This document shows, in pieces, positions 49,822-61,700 of a stretch of 64,000 bases of DNA (position 1 is its first letter; every line of letters starts with the position of its first letter). The notes under the pieces were generated by a model, which was not told where the DNA came from, did no database searches, and was given only the letters and a program-made list of their open reading frames with translations. The DNA comes from Xylaria sp. FL1777 (lineage: Eukaryota > Ascomycota > Sordariomycetes > Xylariales > Xylariaceae), in contig MU400542.1 in NCBI GenBank assembly GCA_022578965.1, positions 1 through 64,000 of the forward strand. Reading direction: 5' to 3'. The position numbers and the translations under genes were made by a program.

Positions 49822-52800
49822 TTTATAATAAACATAAGCAATAATGCGTTAAAAAGCTTAACGTTTAGCTATATATAGTTTGCATTATTAAATTATTAAT
49901 TAATTGCAATTAATAAGCTTAAAAATAAAAATAGTTTAATAGTGAATTTTAAACTAAAATAGTTTAAGCTAATTAAGCTTATTAAATAAACTAAAGTTTA
50001 AAAATAAGCTATAAACTATTTAGCTAAGCATATATAAGTTTATAAATGTAAAATGCTTTAAGAAATATACTTTATAGTTTTTATAGCAGCTAAATAATAA
50101 AAATATTAAAAAGCAAAAAAATATATAATAAAAAGTATATTATAATTTATATTATTATAACTTTAGCTAATTATTAAAGTTGCTACTAAAAATATGCTAG
50201 TAATTTGCGCTTTAAAAAAAAACTATTTTTTGGTTTTTATAGCAAAAGCTTTAAAAATTTTGCATAAAACACTTTGCAAATTTATATTAACACTTAAATT
50301 TTACTATTAATAGTATAGCAAAATATTTTATACTAAAAAAAGTTTAATAATACATTACTGCTATATTTAATAAAATAATTAATATAAATATTATGTTTTT
50401 TTTAGTTTATAATATTATAAAAATATTTAAATAAAATAAATAAAAAAAATATAGCTATGTTTTATATGCTAAGCTTTTTATAATATACTAGTATGCTTTT
50501 AATAAGCATGTTAAGCATTTTGTAAATAAAGCATAAATTAGAAATACTATTAAAAATATACTTTATTTAACTTTAAAATTAACATTAAAAATGCAAATAA
50601 AGCAGCAATTAAATATTTATTAAACGTTTAATATATAATTAAACTAGTTAGCTTTATGCTTAATAGTAGCTATAATTTTTGTTTTATTATTTTTAGCAAA
50701 ACTAATTATAGTTATATTACTTTTAAGTGCTTTTTATATATATATAAATATATTGCTAGCTATAGATTTATTAATATAATTTAAACTACTAAAGCATAAT
50801 AAAGAATTATTAGCAAATAATAGTTTTAAAAAGCTAAAAAGAAAGCAAAGAAAATAAAACATATATAATACTTCGTGCTAATTTATATTTAGTTATAGTT
50901 TTTTAGTTTTTTTTTTTTTTTTTTTTTTGCTTTTTTATAATTAAAAGTATATAGCTGCTATTTTTTATTACTTTTAATAAATAGCTTATTTTTATTAGCT
51001 AAACTTAGTATGTTTTGCTATATTAAAACTTTAGTTAGTTAAACAACTTTAATATTAAACTTATTAATTTTAATATTAGCAAGTTATTGCTTTTTTTTTA
51101 TTAATAAATTTAGCGCATTAAAAAAATTATATAATTTAGTATAACTATTAGTATATTTTTTAATATTACTATTAATATATATTTTGTAAGCATATTTAAT
51201 AATATTTTAGTTAATAAAAAAAAAAGTATGCTGCTTATTTTAATATATTTAAAAGAACTATTTTATATTGCTATAAATTAAAGCAATATAAAGGCTTATA
51301 ATAGCTAATCGATTAAATATAACAAAAACATTTTGCTTAAAGTTTTTGTTATTTTTTATATTAATTGCAAAAGTACTATTAATATGTTTTAAAGTTAAAT
51401 TAATAGCTTTTTATTTGCTTTTAGCTATAATATACTAAATAAAGCCTAACTGTAATATTTTTATTATAAGTTTTAGTTTTATAACATTAAAATAAAATAA
51501 CTAAACAAAATATAACATTTTTAGTTTATAATTACTAAACATTTTTTTATAAAAAAAAATAAAAAAGTAAAAAATAATTTAACATAATATTTTATAGTTG
51601 CTAAGCTAAACTGCTATAATTATTATTAATAAATATTTTATAATATTTATATATTAATAATAGCTTTAAAACTTAATATTAATTAATTTGCTTTTGTTTT
51701 AAGTATATTTTTTTGTTTAACTTATATATTTTAACTATTAAAACTATAAAACTATAATTTTTTGCTTAAGTAATATAAGATTTATGCTTTTTAATGCTGT
51801 TTAAATATAATTTAGTTAAACTTTATTAAAAAATAATATATTAAATTTAACTAAGTTATAAATTAAAAACGCTAAAATATAAGCATAAAACTTATTATGT
51901 AATAATAGCAAAGCTTAATAGTATTAAACCTTATTTTTTTTAATATATTGCTTGCAGTTAAAAAATTGCATATTATGTTTTATAAAAAGATCTTAAAAAG
52001 TCTAAAAAATTAATTAAATAAAATTTAGCGCAATATAAAAAAAAGCTAATATAAAAAGCATTTATTATTTATAGTTATATATATTGTTTGCTTTTATTTA
52101 AATAATTATTATAGCTTAAATAAAAAATATAGTTTTTTAATCTTTATATATTATTATAAGTTGTTTATTATAGTTTTAATAATTTAAAATAATATAAAAT
52201 AAAATATTATAAACTTAATATACTTTAAATATTTTTTTTTTGTTTTTATAAATAATAAAAGTTTATAAAATATAGCTACCGTTATTTTGCAGTTATATAA
52301 TGTTTAAAAATAAAGCAAACCTTTTTAAATATAATAATTTAAATAAAAAACAAACAGCATAAATTAATAAATAATTAGTTGTTTTATTTATATAAGTTAA
52401 AGTTAGCATTAAGTAAAAAAAAAGCTATTTTTTTTTAAAAAAAGTAATAATATACTATTATAACTGCATAAATAAGCTAAGCACGTTTAAACTAATAACT
52501 ATAAAACAGTTAGTTAAATTTTGCATAATATTTTTATAACTTATGCTAAAATTTCAAACACTATTTTTAAAATTAAAATTATTATATATAAATATAGCAC
52601 TTAAATTATAAGTAATATGCTTTAAGTTAAGCTATATATTTATTAATTTAAGTATTAAAATATTAGCTAACTAACTGCTATATATATAACTTTGTTTAGC
52701 TATTTTATTTAGCTGTTTTAAAACAAACTTATAGCTAACATATATTTTAAATTAAACAAAAGTATTAATTATTTAAGTTTATGTTATATTACTATAAAAG

Positions 52801-53914
52801 TAAATATTAATAAATTATTATAAAAAATTGCTTATTAAAAGTATATATATACTTAATAATAAAGTTATAATTATATATACTTTAGCAATATAAAAAAACA
52901 GTATATTAGCTTTAGTTACGTTATAAAATTTATATCTAGTTTGCTAATTTGTAAAAATACCTAAAAAAAAAGCAGTAAAACGTAAAAAAGCGTTTTAAAT
53001 TTAAAACTAAAAAAAACAAAGCAATTTTTTAATTTATTATATATTATAAACATCTTTAACTTAGCAAAGCTTTTTACTAAAAGCTTTAAATACTTTAAAA
53101 TTAAATTTACTAAAAGCTAGTTATTTAAATAAAGTAAAAAACTCGTTTTAAAATGCAAAAATATTAGCAATATTACAACTTATATTGTTTTTTTTAAATT
53201 TTATTTAAATATTAGCTTTTTAAAAACGCTATTAAACTTTAAAGTTTTTTAATATGTTAATTATTTTGTATATTTATAGCTTTAACTAGTTATTAGTTAT
53301 AGTTTATAATAAAAGCTATTTTTTTAAAAACTAACAAAAATTATAGCTTTAATTATAATTATAATATTAGTACTTTTATATATTTATTATAATTGATTAC
53401 TAGCGTATAAAATTAAATTTCTTGTTTAAATTATTGTTTTTATAATTAAAATTATTTTTAAAGTTAAAAGCAATAAAAGTAATATTAAAAAGATTAATTA
53501 ATTTAAATATAAAAAGTAGCATAAACGCTAATATAATAAACTATACAAGCAAGCAAAATAATTGCAAAAAAAATAATAATAAAAAAAACAATATTTTAAT
53601 TAAAAAATCTATAATATATAATGCAACAAAAACCAGGCGTTAAAAAATACAAAAAAAATATAACTATATATAAAATATAATAATTAATTAATTAAGTATA
53701 ACTTTAAACAGATTTAAAGTTACTATATAAATAAATTATAGTTTGTTGTTTTTTAAATAAAGATATAAACAGAAAAATTAATATAGTTGCTTTAAACTAA
53801 AATTCTAAGTTTATATTAAAAAAGGTAAAAAAAGTTATAATTAGTAAAAAAGTAATATAGTTAAAAAGGTATAAACGTAAAAACTATTTTGGTTTAAAGC
53901 ACCTAAAATAATAT
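49822..53914. other. AT-rich tract with no recognisable gene
   Basis: About 4.1 kb of stop-saturated sequence, including a long poly-T run at about 50908-50929. Nothing classifiable. The last 25 bp (about 53890-53914) are an inverted match to the sequence that follows R copy 3. Confidence 0.45.
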
Positions 53915-54695
53915 TTATGTATAAAAACTAGACTTTTAACTTGTTTGTTAATATTAAAAACAAAATAAACGCAATAATAAGCAACTTTGCTACTTTTTTA
54001 ACTATATTGCTATATAAACTACTAAGTAATACCTCTTTAATTATATAGCTATACGCTAGCTAAATAGCCTTTTAACTAAGTTGCTATATAAATTACTAAG
54101 CAATATTTATTTTAACTATATAGCTATACGCTAGCTAAACAGCTTATATTATTAACGCTAGCTCTTTTAGCTAGGGCCTTTTAAGCCTTTTAAGCCTTTC
54201 AAGCTAAGGCTTTAACTAGCACTTATTTTGTATACTAGCTACTATATAGCCGGTATTTTTCTTTTTTTAAACCCTTTAACCATAGGTCCTAAAAGGGCCC
54301 TTTTAGGCCCTTTGGCTAAAGGCTTTAGCTAGCACCTTTATACCCCTTTAAATCTATATAAGTAAAGCTTATGTAGCTAAAACCTATATAGCTAAAACTT
54401 ATACCCCTTTAAACTTATATAGCTTAGGCTTATATAACTAAAGCTTATATAACTAGCATTTATATATAGCTAAAACCAATGGCTAAAACTTTTATATAGC
54501 TAAAATTATACATATAAATAAAGCTTATACAAATAAAACCTATATAACTAGAACCTGTATATAGCTAGGGCTTATACGGCTAAATGTATAGCTAATACTT
54601 ATATAGCTAAAGCTAGTATAGCTAGGTTTTAATACAGCTAAAAATAGCCCTTTTGTATAATTAACCTAGCTAGTTCATAAAAAAAAAATAGTTAG
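53915..54695 (+). repeat. RIP-mutated paralogue of the GC-rich R block
   Basis: Aligns end to end with 39377-40186. Nearly all differences are C-to-T or G-to-A. For example TTGCCGTACAAACCACC there is TTGCTATATAAATTACT here, while ACGCTAGC is retained in both. The 75-bp tandem organisation is still visible. Confidence 0.82.
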
Positions 54696-55049
54696 TGTTA
54701 AAATGTTATTTCCGGGTTATTTCCAGGTTAATTATACGTAGCTTATATTAGCTATAGTAGCTACTATAGCTAATATAGCTATAGGTGGCTATAAGTGGCT
54801 AAGTGTGGCTAAGTGTAGCTATAGGTAGCTAAAGGTAGCTAATATAGCTAGAACTAAAGCTAGCCCAAGGGCTAGCTAAAGAGCTAGCTAAAAGGGTATA
54901 CCCTTTTAGCTCCCACTTATTTATTTCCTTTGTTTTTTTCTTTCCTTTAATAATTTAATATAACATAATAAATTATATACTACGGCTCACTTTGCTATAT
55001 AAACCTTTAGTTCGTATAAACCTTATACGTATAGTATAGCTTACTAATA
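54696..55049 (+). repeat. Repeat family R, body copy 4, interrupted by LINE B
   Basis: Starts TGTTAAAATGTTATTTCCGG and stops at CTTACTAATA, where the TATTATTATT tail of LINE copy B begins. It is surprisingly GC-retaining compared with its own upstream block (GGTGGCTATAAGTGGC, GCTAGCCCAAGG). Confidence 0.78.
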
Positions 55050-56802
55050 TATTATTATTATTAATAACTTATTATGTTACTTTATAGCATAGTTTTTTTA
55101 TTTATGTACTTATTAATAAAACTATATAAAAAGCTAAATAAAAACCTTATGTAATAATATTTATATTAATACTTTAAAGTTTTTTTATTTTATAATAATT
55201 AGTTTTTATTAATTAGCTTACTAAACAAAATATAATAGTTAAAAAATAAAAAGACTTTTTTTAAAGCTTTTAAACTTTTTGCTTTTTTAAAAAACATATA
55301 AAAGCCTTTTTTTTGTTTTTTAAAACATTTAAAAAAGCGCTTTTGCTTTTTTTACTAGTTTTTATTTCATTTTTTGCTTTTTTTTTTCTTTATTTTTTTT
55401 TATTTTAATTGTTTTATTATATATTATTATTTTATTAATAGCAAATAACTACTTTATAATATTATTTATAACTTTAAGTTTTTTTATAGCTAGTTATAAG
55501 TTTTTATTAATTTATAATAGCTTAACTGCAAAGTTTTTTTATAGTTGTTTTTTTTTATTTTTTAATAAGTTATAATATAAAACTATATGCTAAAAAGTTT
55601 TTTTTTTTTTTGTATATTTATAAAAAAGCATAAAAAAGCTAAAAACCTTTTTTTTATGCAAAAACATTTTTAGCTTTATTTTTTTAATATATATTTATAT
55701 TATTATAGCTATTTTATGCTTTAATAATTTGCTATATTTTTTAAAAGCTTTATTTTTGCTAAACTTTTGTTTAGTTATTATTAAATAATTATTATTTATT
55801 TTAGTTTAGCTTTATTTGTTTATTTATTTTTTTTTAGTATAATTTTAAGTTTTTTTTTTTTTTAATTATTTTTTTTGCTAAAAGTTTAAAGCTAATGTTA
55901 GATTTTTTTTAGCTATGCTTTTATTATTATTTATAAGCTTGCTTTTTATTTAGTTTTTAGCTTTTTAAGCTTTTATATTTTAAATAAAAGTTTTAATTTT
56001 TTTTATTGTTTTTTAAATTAATTTTTTAATTATTAAGCTTTTTATGTAATATTTGCAAGCTATTATTTTATTACTAAAATATAAATTAATAAAAAAGATT
56101 TTTATTTTAGTTTTTAAATATTTTGTTTTAATTGCTTTAAAAGCTTTAATTATATATTTAAAACATTTGTTTTAAATTACTATTAATAAATTAATAATGC
56201 TTTTTACTTTGTTTTTTTTAAAGTTTTTATACTAAGTTATTATATTATAAACTAAAATATTTTATATTATTATAATATATATTAGTTTTATTTTTGTTAT
56301 ATTATTGCTTTATATAAAGTTTTATAGCTTAATTATTATATATAATTAAATGTTTAGTTTTGTTTTAAGCTTTACTAAGTGTTTTTTTTATTTTATATTT
56401 TTATTAAATTATATTTTTAAAAACTTTGCGTTATTTTTTAAATATATTATTACGTTAAAAAAATGTATTATTTATATAAACGTTATTTTACTACTAAAAA
56501 AATACATTAATTTGCTTTTTTGCAGTATAAACTTTATTTTATATTATTTTATTTAGTTTTTATATATTTTTTATGCTATTTTTAAAGCTTTATAGTTTTA
56601 TTTTATATTTAAATTTGCTATAATAAAATTAGTATTATTAATAAAGCTAACTATTATTAGTTTTTAATATATAATAAAGTTGTTATAAAGTATTAAAATA
56701 TAAAAAAAAAAAAAATAAAAAATAAATGCAAAAACTTTTAAAAAACTTTAGCTTTTAGTACTATTAGCTAAAATATTGCTTTATTAAAGCAAAAATGCAT
56801 TA

Positions 56803-57296
56803 ACGCATCCCCTAATTGACTTGGCCACCCCATTGAATGGGCCACTTAGCCTTGGCGTACCACCCATACCAAATTTCTATAGCGGGGTACTTAAAGGCAA
56901 TTATAGTGATTTTGGAATAACTTCGCCAATATTAATCGTACAGCAATGCAATTAGTATTTTTGGAATTCTAACTTAAAGACGAACCTAATGCTATTTTTT
57001 ATAACTTTGTAGCTATTTTATTAAGGGCTGCATGAAAAACCACGCTAAAATTTAGCGTGGTTTGTTATACCGCTGCAGCAAAAATAGCTACAAAATTATA
57101 GAAAACACTATCAGATGCGTTTTTCTCTAAGGATTCCAAAAATACCAATTATTTTATTGTACGATTAGTATTGGTGAAGTTATTCCAAAGTAGCTGTAAT
57201 TGCTATTAAGTACCCCTGTATACTTAGTGGGTGAGCCAGTACGCCAAGCCTGGGTGGCCCATTCAATAAGGTGGCCAAGTCAATTAAGGGATGCGT
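56803..57296. mobile_element. Foldback MITE, TA target, almost unmutated, 494 bp
   Basis: Ends ACGCATCCC-TAATTGACTTGG inverted at both sides, flanked by TA (56801-56802, 57297-57298). The empty site GCATTATATAAT is visible in LINE copy A at about 1573. The two arms are inverted copies over their whole length, about 245 bp each, meeting at a perfect palindrome. Base composition is near balanced (GGCCACC, GGTGGCCC, CTGCAGC), so it inserted after or escaped the mutation that ruined its LINE host. No coding capacity. TA duplication and end structure suggest a Tc1/mariner/pogo relative as the source of transposase. Confidence 0.85.
57037..57063. repeat. Perfect central palindrome of the MITE
   Basis: AAACCACGCTAAA and its inverse TTTAGCGTGGTTT are almost adjacent, so the whole MITE can extrude as a long hairpin with virtually no loop. 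Confidence 0.85.
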
Positions 57297-58778
57297 TATA
57301 TAATTTAATATAAAAAAGTTTATTTATATAATTATTTAAAAAAAAAAGCTTTTTTATTGCAAAATATATATTATTTTTTTTTGTTAATAATATTAAAAGC
57401 TTTTATAATGTTTAGCTATAATAAAAATGTTATGCTTTTTTTATTAATTGTTTTTTTATTATTTTTAATATTAGTTTAATAATTATATTTATTAATTTGT
57501 TTTATTTATTGCTTATTTAATTATTTAATAAACGATTTTTTTGTTTAATTATTTTTATTATATAGCAATATAGCTTTTTTTTTAGTACTTTTTTTATTAT
57601 ATAAATAAACGTAATAAAGCGTTATTTTTTAGCTGTTTTTTTAGTTTTTTTTAACTTATTAAGTTTAAATATAATTATTATTTTTATTTACTTAAATTAT
57701 ATTAAATAATATTTTAATAAAAAGCTAGCAATATATAGTATTACTATTTTTTTTGCTAAAGCAAGTTTATAAGCTTTAAAAAAGCTATTAAATAACAAAT
57801 TATTTTTTAATGCTTTTTATAATATTAACTTTTATATTAATAATATTATGTTTTTTTTTATATTAATATTAATTATAAACTGTTAGTAATTATTATAAGT
57901 TAAGTTTTTTTTAAGTATATTAAATAAGTTTGCTAATAGTATAAAAAAAAAGCGTTTTATTAATAAAGCTGTTTTTTTTTTAAAGCATTAGCAAAAAATA
58001 GTTTATTTTTTGTTTATTTTAGTAATAAAATTATAGTAACTTCTAAAGCTAGCTTATAAACAAACTTTATTTATTTAATTAAGCTTTATAATAATTTAAA
58101 AATTTTAAATATTTTTATTAATATTTATTTTTCGCTGCATTTTTGTGCTTTTTTTATTTTATTACTAAAGGCTTTTTTTTTTTTTTTTAAAGTTTGCTAT
58201 ACTGCTTTAGTTTTTTTGCTTTAAAATCTATAGCATATTTATTTTGCTTTTTTTTTTGTTTTAATTACTTTTAAAAACTACTAACATAATATTTAATGTT
58301 TTCTTTTTATAGTTTTTTTAAGCGTTATTTTATTTATTATTTATATTAATTATTAAATTAAAAAGTTAAAAATATTATTTAGTTTGCTAAGTATATATAA
58401 TATATATATTTTTATAATAATAGTTTTTGTTTTTATAGCTGCTTTATTTTTGTTTAACTTAAGCTAGTTTTATTTTTTTGCTTTTTTTAAGTACTTTTCT
58501 AAAGCTATTTTTAAATTAATTATAATTTTTAATGCTTTATAGTTTAAACTTAGCAATTTTAAGTTTTTTTAATAAATAATAGCTAAATTATTAAACATTT
58601 ATATTAAATTTATTATTAAGCTTTTTTATTTATGTTTTATTTTAGTTATTTCTTTTTAAAAAATAGCTAATATAAGATTTTATTATATAGTAAACTTAAG
58701 TAGTTTATTTGCTTTTTACCTTTTTTTGCTTTTTAAGTTTTATAATAAGTAATAAAAGTTAAAATTATTTATAAATAT

Positions 58779-61700
58779 TAAAGTAAAATAAAGTAGTTAA
58801 ATAAGCTAACTAGCTAGCTAAAGTAAGTTTAAGCTAAGTTATATAATAAACATAAAAATATAAATATTATATTAAACTTTAAAGTATAAATTTAACTAAT
58901 ATGCATAATATTATAAAAAATAGCTATAGTTGCTTTATTTATATTATTAAACAGCTTTTTAATTAATTGTTTTATTTCTTAATTTATATATGGCTTAATT
59001 GCTTAAATATATAAGTTATAATTTATTTTTTTGCAATTAAAATAATATAGTAAATTTTACGTAATTATATTGCTTTATTTTATTAGTGTTTTTAGTAAAG
59101 CTAATTTTTTACTTATAACAAATAATATTATAAAATTTATAAATAAGCAATTTATTATTACTAATTTATATGTTTAATTTATTTATTTATTAATTGTTAT
59201 AATTTTTATATATAAATTATAATATATTATATTTAGCTATTTTAGCTAATAATAAATAAAACTTACTTAGTATAAATAGTTTAATTATAATTAATAATAA
59301 ACGTTTAAGCTAGCAGCTTTTAATTAATAAAGCTTAAAACAAACGTATAAAAATATTAAACTGTTTTCTTTAATTTAGTTTATAAAGCGTTTTTATTTTT
59401 TTTAGCAAAATAATAATTACATATTAAAATATTAGTATAATTTTTAAATAGCATAGCTAAAAAACTATTTATTAAAAACTTTTAATAGGTTAAAAAAAGG
59501 AAATTTTTGTTAAAAAGCTAACGCTTTAAAAAAAAAAAAGCATAATTAGTTTTATATAAATAAAAAAAAGCAAAAAATAGGCCTAAAAAAAAGTAAAAGG
59601 TATTAAAACTCTTAAATAACTATAATATAAGCAAATTTAATGCTTATTTATACAAAATAAGTTTAAGTTTATATATTAATATATAAAGCTATTAATAATT
59701 AAAAATATATTTTGTTTTTTAAGCTAATATAGTTTTTTATTAAAAAATAAAAAGCAAGATTTTTTAAGTATAAGCTAGTTATTATTTAAAAACTTTGTAT
59801 AAAACGCAGGTATTTTCTTTTTTATAACGTTTATTATTAAATAAAAAAGCTTTAAGAAAAAAAAAAACCATACTATTTTTATAAGTAAAAAGCTATAAAA
59901 AAATAAAGCTTGCTTAATAAAACTTGCATAAAGTAAAGCAAGCTAAACTAAAAAATAAAAAAACTAAACATTATAAAGCATATAAAAAAATAAAAGCATA
60001 TAAAAAACAAAAATATAAAAGCATTTAGAAAAAAACTTAAAAAGCTATAAAAAAAAGCTAGTAAGTTTTATAAATGCAAACAAAAAAAATTATTAGGTTT
60101 TTTAAAAAAAAAGTCCAAAAAAACAGCATAAAAAAACTTAAATATATAAAATACTTAAAAACTTTTAGTACTTTATATTTTCTTTTTTTTTAAACTTATA
60201 TTTTTATTTAGTTTACTTTTATTATTTTTTATAGCTTATTTTTTTTATTACTTTTATATAAACTTTACTTTGTTTTATTATATAATTTAAAAGTTTAAAA
60301 ATTATAGCTTAATTAAATAATTTAAGTATAAAAAATCGTTAAATCTTTTTACTTTAATATATAAAAAATATTAAAACTATTTATAAATAAAAAAAATAAA
60401 AATAACTAGTTTATTATTTTTAAAAAGTATTAAAGCAACTTTATTTAGTTTAAGCTATTTTAATAATAAGCATAATACTAAAATTAAGCTATTATTTATG
60501 CTTTTTAACTTAAGATTAAACTAGTATTTATTGTTTAATAAATTAAAAGTAAACAAATAGCTAAATAATTTAAATGCTTTTTTTTATATAAAGCGCTTTA
60601 AAAACATTAATAAAATTAAATAAGTTTTTATTTATTGCAATATTTTTTAAACAAAAAAAATAGTAAAAATAATATTAAAGAATTATTTATTATAAACTAA
60701 AGCTTATAAACTGCTTAAGCAAAAATTTAAGCTTTAAAACTTTAAATATAATAAGTTTACTATTATTATATTATAAAATTTTAAAGCTTGCTTAAAAGCT
60801 ATATATTTTACTAATTTTAAAACTTACTTTTTTTAGCATTAAATATATACTAAAAATATTAAAGCTTAAGAAAATTATTACTTTAATTTTTAATTTATTT
60901 AAAGTTTGCTTAAAAAGCTAAATTAAAATATTATTAATAAAGTAATAAAATTTTTTAAAAAGTTATATAATAATTTAAACAAAATGTTTTATAAAAACTT
61001 TTATAAAATATTATATAATTAAATTAATAAAAAGTTTAAACTAAATCTTTATTTTAAAAAAACAAAAAAAGCATATAAAGCATAAAAAAAAGTTAATTAT
61101 TTATATAATTATAATTTTAATAAGCTTTTATATATTGCTATTAATGCTGCTAAGCTAGCTATTAATATAATTATATTAACTATTAAAACAGTTATTATTA
61201 AAAAGCAGCAAATAAAATTAGCTTAATATTTTGCTTATAATTAAAACATAAATAATATTATTAAATAAATATAACAGCTAAAGTTAAAATAAAAAAACGT
61301 AGCAATTATAAAAAAAAAAACTAAAAAAAATACTAAAAAAACTACAAAATTTATATGTTTAGCTAATTAATTAAAAACTATAAATATTGCAATATTATAA
61401 AATTAATATAAACTTATTAAAAAAGCAAATATTTAGCATTAATATTATAATTTTTAAGTATTTATAAAAAAATAAATATAATTTTAAAAAATAAAAACAA
61501 AACAAACAATTATTTAATTTTTTATAATAAATAAACTTAAACAATTTTTATTTAGTAAAAAGAACTATTTATTAAAAATGTAGCATAAATAATTACTATA
61601 TTTATAAATATAGCTTTACTTATAAATTAAAAAAAAAAACATTATATATTAAAACTTTAAATAATATTTAAAAAAGCTAAAATTTTTTGCAAGCTTTAAA

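Larger units (their letters stand above)
55050..58778 (-). mobile_element. LINE copy B, 5'-truncated, RIP-degraded
   Basis: Minus-strand copy whose 3' tail (TTATTATTATTAATAA) lies at 55050. It follows copy A and copy C without large gaps, apart from the MITE at 56803-57296, until about 58778, which corresponds to position 3072 of copy A. About 1.9 kb of the 5' end is therefore missing, the classic result of incomplete target-primed reverse transcription. The sequence beyond 58778 does not continue the interrupted R repeat, so the right junction is either rearranged or the R unit was already truncated. The frame at 56350-56556 is antisense. Confidence 0.78.
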
